The position numbers and the translations under genes are program-made. Positions 43,257 to 52,578 of a DNA stretch of 64,000 bases are shown piece by piece. Source of the DNA: Benzoatithermus flavus. GTDB lineage: Bacteria; Pseudomonadota; Alphaproteobacteria; Geminicoccales; Geminicoccaceae. Below the pieces are notes generated by a model. That model was not told the DNA's origin, ran no database searches, and saw only the letters and a list, made by a program, of their open reading frames with translations. Location: contig NZ_JBBLZC010000009.1 of NCBI RefSeq assembly GCF_037908215.1, positions 1 to 64,000 of the forward strand. Reading direction: 5' to 3'. How positions within the stretch are numbered: position 1 is the first letter of the stretch; every line of letters starts with the position of its first letter.

Positions 43257-44162
43257 TCAGGTGGCGAGACACCACTCCAGAATGGCTTTCTGGGCGTGCA
43301 GGCGATTCTCGGCCTCGTCGAACACCACCGACTGCGGGCCGTCCATCACCTCGTCGGTCACCTCCTCGCCGCGATGCGCCGGCAGGCAATGCAGGAACAG
43401 GGCATCCGGCCCGGCGTGCCGCATCAGGCCGGCATCGACCCGATAGGGCTCGAGCAGGCGGCGGCGCCGGTCCGCATCGGCCTGGCCCATCGATACCCAG
43501 GCATCGGCGAAGACCGCATCGGCGCCCTTCACCGCCGCTAGCGGATCGGTGGTCAGAGTGATGCGGCCCTGTCGCTCGGCGGCCCAGCGCAGAAGCAAGG
43601 GCTCGGGCGCCAGCTCGGCCGGGGTGGCGATGTTCAGGCTGAAGTCGAAGCGGATCGCGGCGTGGACCAACGAGGTCAATACATTGTTGCCGTCGCCGAC
43701 CCATGCAAGGGTCTTGTCGCGAATGGCGCCGCGATGCTCCTCGATGGTCAAGACGTCCGCCATGATCTGGCAGGGGTGCGAGCTGTCGGTGAGGCCGTTG
43801 ACCACCGGCACGGTGGCGTGCTCGGCGAGCTCGAGCAGCTTCGCGTGCGAGTCGGTGCGAATCATGATCGCATCGACGTAGCGCGAGAGCACGCGCGCCG
43901 TGTCGGCGATGGTCTCGCCGCGGCCGAGCTGCATGTCGCGCGAGCTCAAAACGATCGCATGGCCGCCGAGCTGGCGGGCTGCGACCTCGAACGAGACGCG
44001 CGTTCTGGTCGAGGGCTTGTCGAAGATCATGGCGAGCGTGCGGCCGGCCATGGGCTTCGCGGGATCGCCCGCCTTGAACGCCTTGGCCCGCTCGATGATC
44101 CGGCGCAGCTCGGAGGCCTCGATCACGTCGAGGTCGAGGAAGTGACGGAACGCGGCGCTCAT
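43257..44162 (-). CDS. argF: ornithine carbamoyltransferase
   Basis: 301 aa. It makes citrulline from ornithine and carbamoyl phosphate in arginine synthesis. The carbamoyl-phosphate motif STRTRVSFEV is in place, followed by HPCQIMADVLTI. The ornithine-binding end has the catalytic Cys in FLHCLPAHRGEEVTDEVMDG. Start 44162 overlaps the argD stop (ATGA), so translation is coupled. Length is usual. Confidence 0.97.
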   Translation of the reverse strand: MSAAFRHFLDLDVIEASELRRIIERAKAFKAGDPAKPMAGRTLAMIFDKPSTRTRVSFEVAARQLGGHAIVLSSRDMQLGRGETIADTARVLSRYVDAIMIRTDSHAKLLELAEHATVPVVNGLTDSSHPCQIMADVLTIEEHRGAIRDKTLAWVGDGNNVLTSLVHAAIRFDFSLNIATPAELAPEPLLLRWAAERQGRITLTTDPLAAVKGADAVFADAWVSMGQADADRRRRLLEPYRVDAGLMRHAGPDALFLHCLPAHRGEEVTDEVMDGPQSVVFDEAENRLHAQKAILEWCLAT

Positions 44163-45343
44163 GCCACGAACTCCCGGCAGGCGGCCTCGATCATGGCGCA
44201 ACCCTCGTCGAGCTCGGCCTCGCTGACGATGAGGGGCGGCAGGAGGCGGACGACGTTGTCGGCCGCGGGTGCGGTGACGAGGCCTTTGTCCTGCAGGAGC
44301 TTCAGGAACTCGGCGCTGCCATCGGCGATGCGGATCCCGGCGAGGAGGCCGATACCCCTCACTTCGGCGACGATGCCGGGATGGCGCCCCTGGATCGCGA
44401 GAAGCCGCTCCTGGAGCTGCCGACCGCGTTCGGCCACCCGCTCGAGGAAGCCTTCCTCGAGCAGCACGTCGAGGACGGCGTTGGCGACGGCACAGGCGAG
44501 CGGGTTGCCGCCGAAGGTCGAGCCGTGCGCGCCCGTGGTCATGCCGGCGGCCGCGCGCGCGGTGGCAAGGCACGCTCCCACCGGGAAGCCGCCGCCGAGC
44601 CCCTTCGCGATGCCGGCGATGTCCGGCGCGACACCCGTCTGCTCGTAGGCGAAGAGCGTGCCGGTGCGGCCCATGCCGGCCTGAACCTCGTCGAACACGA
44701 GCAGGAGTCCGTGCTCGTCGCACAAGCGCCGCAGTCCTTCGAGACAGGACCGCGGCACGGGGCGGATGCCGCCTTCGCCCTGGATCGGCTCGATCATGAT
44801 GGCGGCGGTCTCGGGACCGATCGCGGCCTTCAGCGCCTCGTGGTCACCGAACGGCACGACATCGAAGCCCGGCAGGAGCGGATCGAAGCCTTCGACCAGC
44901 TTTCTCGAGCCGGCAGCCGAGATCGTGGCCATGGTCCGGCCGTGGAAGGCGCCCTCGAAGGTGACGATGCGGTGGCGTTCCGGCCGGCCGTTCGCCCAAT
45001 GGTAGCGCCGCACCATCTTGATGCAGGCCTCCATCGCCTCCGCCCCGGAATTGCAGACGAAGACCGTGTCGGCGAAGCTGTGCGCGACCAGCCGGTCGGC
45101 GAGGCGCTCGAGCTCGGGGATGCGGAACAGGTTCGAGACGTGCCAGAGCTTGTGGGCCTGGTCGGTCAGCGCCTGCACGAGATGCGGATGGGCGTGGCCG
45201 AGGCCGGTCACGGCGATGCCGCTCGCGAAATCCAGCATGCGTCGGCCGTCGACGGTATAGAGCCAGGCACCCTCGCCGCGCTCGAAGGCGAGGTCGTAAC
45301 GCTTGTAGACCGGCAGCAGGGAAGGCAGCGCCTTGTTGTCCAT
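44159..45343 (-). CDS. argD: acetylornithine aminotransferase
   Basis: 394-aa class III PLP aminotransferase. It makes N-acetylornithine and may also act on succinyl-diaminopimelate. The N-terminus PSLLPVYKRYDLAFERGEGA is typical. PLP-site motifs are VCNSGAEAMEACIKMVRRYH and LLLVFDEVQAGMGRTGTLFA, with the Lys in IAGIAKGLGGGFPVGACLAT. ATG 45343 is chosen because similarity starts there; the upstream frame runs into the 45361-45401 hairpin. Only a weak GGCGGAT precedes it. Confidence 0.96.
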   Translation of the reverse strand: MDNKALPSLLPVYKRYDLAFERGEGAWLYTVDGRRMLDFASGIAVTGLGHAHPHLVQALTDQAHKLWHVSNLFRIPELERLADRLVAHSFADTVFVCNSGAEAMEACIKMVRRYHWANGRPERHRIVTFEGAFHGRTMATISAAGSRKLVEGFDPLLPGFDVVPFGDHEALKAAIGPETAAIMIEPIQGEGGIRPVPRSCLEGLRRLCDEHGLLLVFDEVQAGMGRTGTLFAYEQTGVAPDIAGIAKGLGGGFPVGACLATARAAAGMTTGAHGSTFGGNPLACAVANAVLDVLLEEGFLERVAERGRQLQERLLAIQGRHPGIVAEVRGIGLLAGIRIADGSAEFLKLLQDKGLVTAPAADNVVRLLPPLIVSEAELDEGCAMIEAACREFVA

Positions 45344-45360
45344 CCGTCGTATCCGCCTGA

Positions 45361-45401
45361 AAAAAGGAAGCAGGCCGTGTGCCGCAAGCGACACGGCCTG
45401 T
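45361..45401 (-). terminator. terminator or attenuator hairpin just before argD
   Basis: On the minus strand CAGGCCGTGT and ACACGGCCTG pair over 10 bases around a 10-base loop, followed by CTTCC and six T. It lies 34 bases after the ABC permease stop and 17 bases before the argD ATG. It probably ends the mscS-tamA-tamB-permease operon. A TTGACA hexamer begins in the stem (45405-45400) without a good -10 partner, so how argD is started is unclear and attenuation is possible. Confidence 0.65.
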
Positions 45402-45434
45402 CAACGCCGGAGCCCTCGGCCGTTCGGCGACGGC

Positions 45435-46292
45435 TCAGGCCTTGAGCTTATAGCCTCGCTGCATCAGCCGGTAGGCCCAAAGCCATAAGCCGACGTTGAC
45501 CAGAAGAAGGATCGCCATACCCAAGGGGATCGAGCCGTCGGCATGGCCGGTGAAGGCGTAGCGCATGCCGTCGATCATGTAGAAGAACGGGTTGGCGTGC
45601 GCGAGCCAGCGCATGGACTCCGGCAGGGCCTCGATGCTGTAGAAGGTGCCGGAGAGGAACGAGAGCGGGGTGACGACGAAGTTGGTCACCGCCGCGAGCT
45701 GGTCGAACTTGTCGGCCCACAGGCCGCCGAGAAAGCCCAGGAGCGAGAGCACGAGCGAGGAGGCCAGCACGTAGTAGACGATCAGGAGCGGGTGCGGCGG
45801 CCACAACGTCACGAACGGCAGCATGGCGAGCCAGACCGCGAGGCCCACGACCACACCGCGCGTGATCCCGCCCGCCACCATGCCGAACAGGAACTCGCCG
45901 GGGCCCAAGGGCGGCATGAGATAGTCGACGATATTGCCCTGAACCTTGGAGATCGTGAGCGAGGAGGAGGTGTTGGCGAACGCGTTCTGCACGATCGCCA
46001 TCATGACGAGGCCGGGGGCGAGGAAATGGAGGAACGGCAGGCCGCCGATCCGGGTCTCGACCCGGTGCATGGCGAGGGCGAAGATCGCGAGATAGATCAG
46101 CGTGGTGACGACCGGGGCCAGGATGGTCTGGGTCATCACCTTCCAGAACCGCCAGACCTCCTTCTTGTAGAGGGTCCACAAGCCCACGAGGTTGAGGTCG
46201 AACGGCGTGCCGAAGGTGCTGCCGTCCGCAGGCAGGGCGAGCCGCGGGGCCGGAGGTCCCTCGCGCTCGAGACGGGTGGTGCGTGTGGCCAT
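45435..46292 (-). CDS. ABC-2 type transporter permease
   Basis: 285-aa inner-membrane permease with about six helices, of the YadH/NodJ/DrrB family. After a charged N-terminus come LYKKEVWRFWKVMTQTILAP and LHFLAPGLVMMAIVQNAFAN, with the family signature PLSFLSGTFYSIEALPESMR followed by LAHANPFFYMIDGMRYAF. No ATPase gene is adjacent, so the partner must be elsewhere. It begins 11 bases after the tamB stop with AAGAGA upstream. Substrate unknown; drugs, lipids or glycans are typical for the family. Confidence 0.9.
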   Translation of the reverse strand: MATRTTRLEREGPPAPRLALPADGSTFGTPFDLNLVGLWTLYKKEVWRFWKVMTQTILAPVVTTLIYLAIFALAMHRVETRIGGLPFLHFLAPGLVMMAIVQNAFANTSSSLTISKVQGNIVDYLMPPLGPGEFLFGMVAGGITRGVVVGLAVWLAMLPFVTLWPPHPLLIVYYVLASSLVLSLLGFLGGLWADKFDQLAAVTNFVVTPLSFLSGTFYSIEALPESMRWLAHANPFFYMIDGMRYAFTGHADGSIPLGMAILLLVNVGLWLWAYRLMQRGYKLKA

Positions 46293-46303
46293 CGATCTCT
46301 TGC

Positions 46304-49300
46304 TCAATAATCGTAACGCCATTGTAGGCCGATGCCGGTCTGCGACTGCTCGGTCACCTGCGTCCCCACCGAGAGATTGGGGGTGAGCTCGATCTGCACC
46401 CGCGCCCTGCCGGTGCCTTGCTGCACCCCGCGCTCGACCTCGACGAAGACGTTGTCGCTCACGTACTTGCCCGCCCGCGCCGTGCTCTCTCCGGGCTTCT
46501 CGCCGCTCTCCACGTCGAGCGTGTCGATGCCGACGGCACGGCGGAGCGCGCCCAGCACGTCGCTGAGCCCGCCTCCGCCCTGGAGCTGCCGCACGGCGCT
46601 GGCCAGCCGCAGCCCCTGTACGGGCGTGATCCGCGCCACCGAGCGGCCGAAGAGCAGGCGCGAGAGGATCTCGTCCTGCGGCAGTTCGGGTTCGCTGGCA
46701 AGAGTAAGCTTGGGATCGGCGGCCGGCCCCTTGAGTCTGACGACGGCCTGGATGTCGACCGTCTTCGCGGTGGCCTCGAGGTCGATCATCGGCAAGGGCG
46801 GCTCCTTGCCGACGAAGCTGATCTCGCCGCGGCTGATCGTGAAGCGGCGGTCGAGCAGGTCCATGAAGCCGCGCCGGACCTCGAGCGCGCCCACGATCTC
46901 GGGCTCGCTCGCGGGACCTTCGATCTGGAGCTTCCCTCCCCATTCGGAATCGAGCCCGCGCCCGCGCACGAACAAGCGGGCCGGTATGTCGATGGCGAGG
47001 TCGAGGCGAAGATCGAAGGACGGACCGGCCGGCCGCAGCGCCAGGTCGGGGCCGGCTTCGGCCCGACTGCCGTTGATCTCCCGGACCTCGATGACCGGCA
47101 CCTTGGGGCCGGTATCGTCGGGAATGGCGATATCGGCCCGCTCGACCGTGAGGGCACCTCGGACCGAAGCCGCGGCGAGATCGCCGTTGGCGGCGACGTT
47201 GCCGGAGAGGACGACGGTGCCGAGGCCGTTGTCGAGCACCCGAGCCTTCTCCGTCTGCAGCGTGGCATCGTAGCGCACGCCGCCATCGTCGAGGAGCGCC
47301 ACGCTGCCTCGACCCGTGAGGCGCCCGCCCGTCGGATCGCGGGCAGCGAGCGTCTGGAGCACGATCTGCCGGCCGAGGCCGCGGGCATGGAGCTCGAGGT
47401 CGCGCAGGACGACGCCGCTCCCGATTTCCTGCATGCTGCCACCGGCGAGATCCACGGCACCGCCGATCTCGGGGCGCTGAACCGTGCCGGCGAGATCGAG
47501 GGCGAGCTGCAGGGTGCCGGTCGTCTGAACACCGTCGAGGGCGGCGAGCCGGGCGACCCGCGCCAGATCGATGGGCCCGCGGATGCTCCCCGTGAGCGGT
47601 GCGGCTCGGTCGAGAGCGAAGGCGGCAGGCTCGAGCGAGAGGGTCGCGGGCACGTCCGCCCGGGCGACGATCGGCTGCGCGCCGAGCTCGCTCAGGCGCA
47701 AGGTCGCATCGAGCCGGCCGCGTCCGAGCCGCGCTTCCAGCACCGCATCGGGCTTGACGGCCGCGGCTGGGTCGAGGGCGAGATTCTGCACCCGCAGCTC
47801 GGCCGTGCCTTCCGGCGCTCGCGCCGGCCCGCCGAGCGTCAGCCTGGCGTTCGCCCGGCCGCTCACGGCAGGAGCGCCCAGGCCGTGCAGGAGCTCGAGC
47901 GACAGGCCCGCGAGGCTGGCATCGGCCCGCACCCGTCCGCCGCCGAGATCGAGGCTCGCCTGCAGCTCCGCCGGACCCCAGCGCAAAGCCAGACGGTCGA
48001 GGGTGAGCGCGCCGTCGTCGCCGAGGCTCGCCGTCGCCGGCCGCAGCAGGCGGATATCCTGGCCGGCGACGCTGCCGGCGAGCGCCGTCAGGGTGATGGT
48101 CCGGCGCGGTGCCAGAGCCGCGATCTTCGCAGCCGAATTCACCCGGAACGGCTGCTCGCCCTGCCGGCCCTGCGTTCGCAAGCTCAGCGCCAGGTCGGCG
48201 AGCGGCCCCTTCGCGGTGAGAGCGGCGGTCTCGACCCCGAGGCCGGGCCGGGTGAAGCTCTGCACCTCCAGCCGTGTGTCCAGCGCCGGCCGCGCCAGCG
48301 CATCCTGAACGGCAGCATCGAGCCGGGCCGATCGGAGGGATCCGAACGCGCCGGCAAGACCGGTCGCCTCGAGCCGCAGGCGCGCGTCCTGCCGACCGTC
48401 CGGGGTCGAGAGCACGAGGTCGAGCGCCACGCGACCTGCGAGATTCTGCCGATGCCAGGCGGCGAGCGCCGCCAGGTCCCGCACCTCGCCGGCGAGGCCG
48501 CCGGTGGCGCGCGGGCCGTCGAGCGCCACGTCGAGCTTCCCGGAAAGCCGCGTGCCCGGCCCTTCCAGCGTCAACCCGGACAAAGCGAGCTGCCGGCCGG
48601 CGAGACGGTAATCGCTGGCGAGCGTCACCGTCTCGCGCGCACGTTCGGCAGCGAGGCGGATCGAGCCTGCCGCTGCTGTAGCCTCGCCCTGCACGGTCGC
48701 AGCGAGCCCGATCCGATCGAATGCTTCGCCCGCGACGGTAAACGGCCTGGCTTCGCCCTGCAGCCGCAAGGCGGGTGCCGGCACCGTGCCGCCGAGTTCG
48801 ATGCCGAGATCGGCACGGCCGCCGATCGGTCGGTGCAGCAGCGACTCGAGGCGGGCGAGCGCCGGCAGGCTCAGGCGCACCGTGCCGGCGAGCGATTGAT
48901 CGGCAAGGCCGTAGCGCGGCTCGCCTTCGAGGCGGACGGCCTCGCCCGCGAGCACCAGGGAAGAGACCGTAACGGCAGAGCCGGGCTCGATCGAGACCCG
49001 AGCCTCGAGGTTCGGCGCCGGACCGGTCAGCGCTTCGGCACCCGAGGGCAGGTGCAGCCCCTGCCCGCCACCGGTGAGCGCCACCTCGATCCGCTGGGCC
49101 CGGTCGGCCAGCATCACATCGGCCCCGAGCCGCACCGCCCCGGCGAGATCCGGGGGCACCTGCTCGGGCGGGAGCGCTGCGCGCAGGGCAGCGGCGAGGT
49201 CGGGCACGCCGGCATCGAGGCGGAAGGCACCGGCGAGCCGCTTCGGGTCGACCCGGCCGTGCCCATCCAGCTCGAGAAGCGGGGAGCGGAGCGCCAGACG

Positions 49301-50680
49301 CTCCAGCGTGGCCTCGCCCGCGCGCGGCAGGGATGCCGCGAAGTCGAAGGTAGCGCGGCCGTCCTCGCCGAGCGCCTGGCCGCCGAGCACCAGACCCGCG
49401 GCCTCGGCCCGGCCGGCGACGCGCAACGCCGGATCGCCCTCGCCGAACGGCGAGAGAAAGGCGATGTCGAAGGCAGCACCGAGCTCGTGCAAGGCGGCGT
49501 TCGCGGCGGCGATGTCCTTGCCGTCCAGCATCAGGCGCAGGTCCGGCTGGCGTACCGGGCCCGAAGCTCGAAGCCGGATCGTGCCGCTGCCGGTGAGTGG
49601 GGTCTTGGCGAGGCCGCCGAGCCGGCCGAGATCGGGCAGGTGCAGGGTGAGGTCGGCATCGGCGGTATCGGCGGCGAGATCGGCGCTGCCTGCACCGTCC
49701 AGGACCATGTCCGCGACCTGCAGCCGGAGCTGCTCGAGGGCGATCCGCTGCGGCCCGGTCGCGCGAGCGGCGAGCACGAGATCGATCCCGCCACCGAGAA
49801 GATCCGCGGTCTCGGGTGGCAGCAGCCCAGGCTCGGCGGTGAGCCGGCCGCGAACGCCGAGCCGCTTCTCCTCCGCGTAGGCGAGCGAGAGAGCGAGCGT
49901 CGTGCCGGCGAGATGCTCCGCCTCGACGGTGAGCCGGCCCTGCCAGTCGGAAAGCGGCCCCTCCCCTGCGAGCGACACCTGCAGGGCGCCGGCCTCCGGT
50001 CGGCCGGTCGCCGCCGCGAGCAGTCCGCCGGTCTCGCTGCCTTCGAGGTCGAGGCGGAGACGATGGCCGACAAGGTCGAGCCCCGCCTCGAGATCGACCG
50101 CCGCGGTCGGCCGGTCGGTCCGGTGCAAGGACAGGCTCGCCTCGACCGCCCGGCCATCCGTGCCGGTGCCGGCCTGGCCCACGAGCGCGAACGTGGCCGG
50201 CTCGCCCAAGACCGGCTGGTCCAGCGCGAGCTCGTCCACGGACAGCCGCTGCAGCAGGACGCGCGGCAGGCTTCCCGGCAGCTCAGGCAGCTCCGGCAGG
50301 CTGAAGGGCTTCTGTGGCGGCGGGGGCTCCGGGGCATGTGGCAGGCGGTGGAGCGCTACGCGCCGCGCGCCCGCCTCGCGGACGAGCACGATCCCGCGCA
50401 GAAGAGCCGAAGGGGTCAGCGCCAAGCGCACGTCGCGGGCCTCGAGCCATACACCTTCCCGGTCGCCGAGGCGCAGGCTCGCGAGGCGGATGTCGAACGG
50501 CACGAAGCCGTCGAGGCCGGAAAGCTCGATCCGTCGCTCGGACGTGGCAAAAGCGCGCGAGAGGAACTGCGCGATCCGGTCCTTGCCGGAGCGGGTCTGG
50601 GCGAAGCCCAGAAGGCCTGCCGCGAGCAGCACGAGAACGGTGAGGAGTCCGGCGAGCGTCCAGAGAATACGGCGCAGCAT
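46304..50680 (-). CDS. tamB: TamB, translocation and assembly module inner-membrane component
   Basis: 1458 aa. One N-terminal membrane anchor (LAGLLTVLVLLAAGLLGFAQ, about residues 7-26) is followed by a long periplasmic beta-rich AsmA/TamB-like body made of repeated hydrophobic strands. The conserved C-terminal DUF490 domain (about 1130-1455) includes DIQAVVRLKGPAADPKLTLA, EILSRLLFGRS and the ending IGLQWRYDY. It forms a groove that moves lipids or helps outer-membrane protein assembly together with TamA. GAGGAGG lies 10 bases before ATG 50680, 14 bases after the tamA stop. Confidence 0.94.
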   Translation of the reverse strand: MLRRILWTLAGLLTVLVLLAAGLLGFAQTRSGKDRIAQFLSRAFATSERRIELSGLDGFVPFDIRLASLRLGDREGVWLEARDVRLALTPSALLRGIVLVREAGARRVALHRLPHAPEPPPPQKPFSLPELPELPGSLPRVLLQRLSVDELALDQPVLGEPATFALVGQAGTGTDGRAVEASLSLHRTDRPTAAVDLEAGLDLVGHRLRLDLEGSETGGLLAAATGRPEAGALQVSLAGEGPLSDWQGRLTVEAEHLAGTTLALSLAYAEEKRLGVRGRLTAEPGLLPPETADLLGGGIDLVLAARATGPQRIALEQLRLQVADMVLDGAGSADLAADTADADLTLHLPDLGRLGGLAKTPLTGSGTIRLRASGPVRQPDLRLMLDGKDIAAANAALHELGAAFDIAFLSPFGEGDPALRVAGRAEAAGLVLGGQALGEDGRATFDFAASLPRAGEATLERLALRSPLLELDGHGRVDPKRLAGAFRLDAGVPDLAAALRAALPPEQVPPDLAGAVRLGADVMLADRAQRIEVALTGGGQGLHLPSGAEALTGPAPNLEARVSIEPGSAVTVSSLVLAGEAVRLEGEPRYGLADQSLAGTVRLSLPALARLESLLHRPIGGRADLGIELGGTVPAPALRLQGEARPFTVAGEAFDRIGLAATVQGEATAAAGSIRLAAERARETVTLASDYRLAGRQLALSGLTLEGPGTRLSGKLDVALDGPRATGGLAGEVRDLAALAAWHRQNLAGRVALDLVLSTPDGRQDARLRLEATGLAGAFGSLRSARLDAAVQDALARPALDTRLEVQSFTRPGLGVETAALTAKGPLADLALSLRTQGRQGEQPFRVNSAAKIAALAPRRTITLTALAGSVAGQDIRLLRPATASLGDDGALTLDRLALRWGPAELQASLDLGGGRVRADASLAGLSLELLHGLGAPAVSGRANARLTLGGPARAPEGTAELRVQNLALDPAAAVKPDAVLEARLGRGRLDATLRLSELGAQPIVARADVPATLSLEPAAFALDRAAPLTGSIRGPIDLARVARLAALDGVQTTGTLQLALDLAGTVQRPEIGGAVDLAGGSMQEIGSGVVLRDLELHARGLGRQIVLQTLAARDPTGGRLTGRGSVALLDDGGVRYDATLQTEKARVLDNGLGTVVLSGNVAANGDLAAASVRGALTVERADIAIPDDTGPKVPVIEVREINGSRAEAGPDLALRPAGPSFDLRLDLAIDIPARLFVRGRGLDSEWGGKLQIEGPASEPEIVGALEVRRGFMDLLDRRFTISRGEISFVGKEPPLPMIDLEATAKTVDIQAVVRLKGPAADPKLTLASEPELPQDEILSRLLFGRSVARITPVQGLRLASAVRQLQGGGGLSDVLGALRRAVGIDTLDVESGEKPGESTARAGKYVSDNVFVEVERGVQQGTGRARVQIELTPNLSVGTQVTEQSQTGIGLQWRYDY

Positions 50681-50694
50681 GACCGGTCGCCTCC

Positions 50695-52578
50695 TCAGAA
50701 GGCCTGACCGATGCTGATATAGAGCTGGAAGGCTTCGTCCACCCCCGAGCGCGGGTTCAAGGGGAAGCCCAGATCGACCCGGACGGGACCGATCGGCGTG
50801 AAGTAGCGAAAGCCCGGGCCGGCGCCGAAGAACAGACGCTCGCTGCCACCCGGCAAGGGCGTGTCGAACACCGTGCCGGCGTCGAGGAAGAGAACGAAGC
50901 CCATGTCGTTCTTGAAGCGGGAGCGCAGCTCGATGCTGCCTTCCGCGAGCGAGCGGCCACCGCGGGGATCGTTGTGCTCGTCGAGCGGTCCGGCCTTCTG
51001 GAAGGCGATGCCGCGCACCGAGCCGCCGCCGCCGGCATAGAACCGCTCGTCCGCCGGCACGTCCGACGTGGCGACGCCGAAGATGGCGCCGGCCGAGCCG
51101 CGCAGGGCCAGAACCAGCTCGGGACCGTCGAGAAGCTCGAGGTAGCGCGTCGTGGTGAACCGCGTCTTGAAGAAGCGGCGCGAAGGACCGAGCACGTCGA
51201 TATAGGGAGCCGCCGTCAGCAGGAGGGTTCCGCCTCGCGTAGGATTGAAGCGGTCGTCGGCGAAGTTCCAGTCGAGCGAGCCCGGAAGGGACACGAGCCC
51301 GAAGACCTCCTCGGGCTTGTTCCGGTCCTGGATCGCGGCATAGCGGAACGCTACGCCCAAGGAGCCCTTGAGCTGCCGGCTGAACTCCCGCTCGAGCCCT
51401 AGCCCCGCCCCGATCGAGGTCGACTTGTAGGCCTTGAGATCCTGGCGCTCGACAGCACCGTTCGCGAGCAGGTTCTGTCGCGTGCGCAGGAAGTCCGGTT
51501 TGGTCAGCGCCACGCTCGCCTTCTGGTCCGGCTGCGAAAGATTGGTCTCGGCCCGGAACAGCTCCCCGCCGCCGAAGAGGTTGCGGTGCTCCCAGAACAG
51601 GCGGGCACTCGGCCCGATGTCGGTCTGGTAGCCGAGCTCGGCGCCGATCGAGCGCGGCGGCCGCTGGTGGAGCTCGTACGTGACGTCGAGAGACCTGTCG
51701 GGGCCGAGCTGCTCTGCCGGCTTGACGATGATGGTCGAGAACAGGTTCGTGTCGAAGAGGTTGGTCTGGCTCTCGTCGAGCAGCGCCGGATCGAAGCGCT
51801 CGCCGGTCCGGAAGGGCACACGGCCGCGCAGAAAGCCGATCTCGATCCCTTCGGCACCGGTGAAGCTCACCTCGCCGAAGGTGGCGCGCGCACCGGGATC
51901 GAGGCGCAAGGCCACGTCCATGGTCCGCGCCGCGTGGTCGACCACGGCGTCGCGCTCGCCCAGCTTCGCGAGCGCGAACCCGGCCTTGCGGGCGGCATCG
52001 AGCATGGTCCTCTCGGCGTCGAGCACGGCCTGCGTGCGCGCGGGCTCGCCCGTGACGAGGCCGAGGCTGGCCGGAGTCGGTGCCGGATAGCCGTCCGGGT
52101 TGTCGACGAGTTCGACGCGTATCCCCCCGAAACGGTAGCGCGGCCCCGGCCTCACCTCGAACACGAGGACGACCTGGGGTGCCGCCTCGCCGGCCCGCTC
52201 CAGCTTCTGGACGACGCCTTCGGGCGGGGCCTCCTTCGCATCCTCGAGGCGAAAGTCCACCGTGGCGTCGAAATAACCTTCGGCGCGCAGGGCCTGCTGC
52301 AGGAGGCCCACGTCCTTCTCGGCGCGCTGGCGGATGGCGAGCCGGCTCGTCGGCGGCTCGCCGACGCCGCGAGCGCTCTCCGCGACCTGCGGCAGCAGCT
52401 TCGCGAGATCGGGCGGCAGATCGGAAGGAAAGCGCACCGCGTAGGGCACGGGCGGTGCTGTCGGCGAAGGCTCGCCCTCGGCGCCGAGCGGCTGCTGCTC
52501 GGACCGGCTGGGACCGCAGGCCACGACCGGAAGAAGGGCCAGGAACGCCAGGGCGGCACGGAAGCGGCGGGCCCGCAT
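50695..52578 (-). CDS. tamA: TamA, Omp85-family outer-membrane protein
   Basis: 627 aa. Three POTRA-like domains (about residues 60-300; FRTGERFDPALLDESQTNLF in the last) precede a 16-strand Omp85 barrel. The barrel has the RGIAF lid-lock loop region (GGGGSVRGIAFQKAGPLDEH) and ends in a C-terminal Phe (ISIGQAF). The N-terminus ends LLPVVACGPS, which fits a lipobox, so it may be a lipoprotein, unusual for this family. ATG overlaps the mscS stop (TGATG). tamB follows immediately, which confirms TamA rather than BamA. Confidence 0.93.
   Translation of the reverse strand: MRARRFRAALAFLALLPVVACGPSRSEQQPLGAEGEPSPTAPPVPYAVRFPSDLPPDLAKLLPQVAESARGVGEPPTSRLAIRQRAEKDVGLLQQALRAEGYFDATVDFRLEDAKEAPPEGVVQKLERAGEAAPQVVLVFEVRPGPRYRFGGIRVELVDNPDGYPAPTPASLGLVTGEPARTQAVLDAERTMLDAARKAGFALAKLGERDAVVDHAARTMDVALRLDPGARATFGEVSFTGAEGIEIGFLRGRVPFRTGERFDPALLDESQTNLFDTNLFSTIIVKPAEQLGPDRSLDVTYELHQRPPRSIGAELGYQTDIGPSARLFWEHRNLFGGGELFRAETNLSQPDQKASVALTKPDFLRTRQNLLANGAVERQDLKAYKSTSIGAGLGLEREFSRQLKGSLGVAFRYAAIQDRNKPEEVFGLVSLPGSLDWNFADDRFNPTRGGTLLLTAAPYIDVLGPSRRFFKTRFTTTRYLELLDGPELVLALRGSAGAIFGVATSDVPADERFYAGGGGSVRGIAFQKAGPLDEHNDPRGGRSLAEGSIELRSRFKNDMGFVLFLDAGTVFDTPLPGGSERLFFGAGPGFRYFTPIGPVRVDLGFPLNPRSGVDEAFQLYISIGQAF

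Noticed and set aside
46418..50707. 1429-codon plus-strand open frame
   Set aside because: Antisense to tamB; no domain or membrane pattern, and the TamB reading has anchor, repeats and the DUF490 end.
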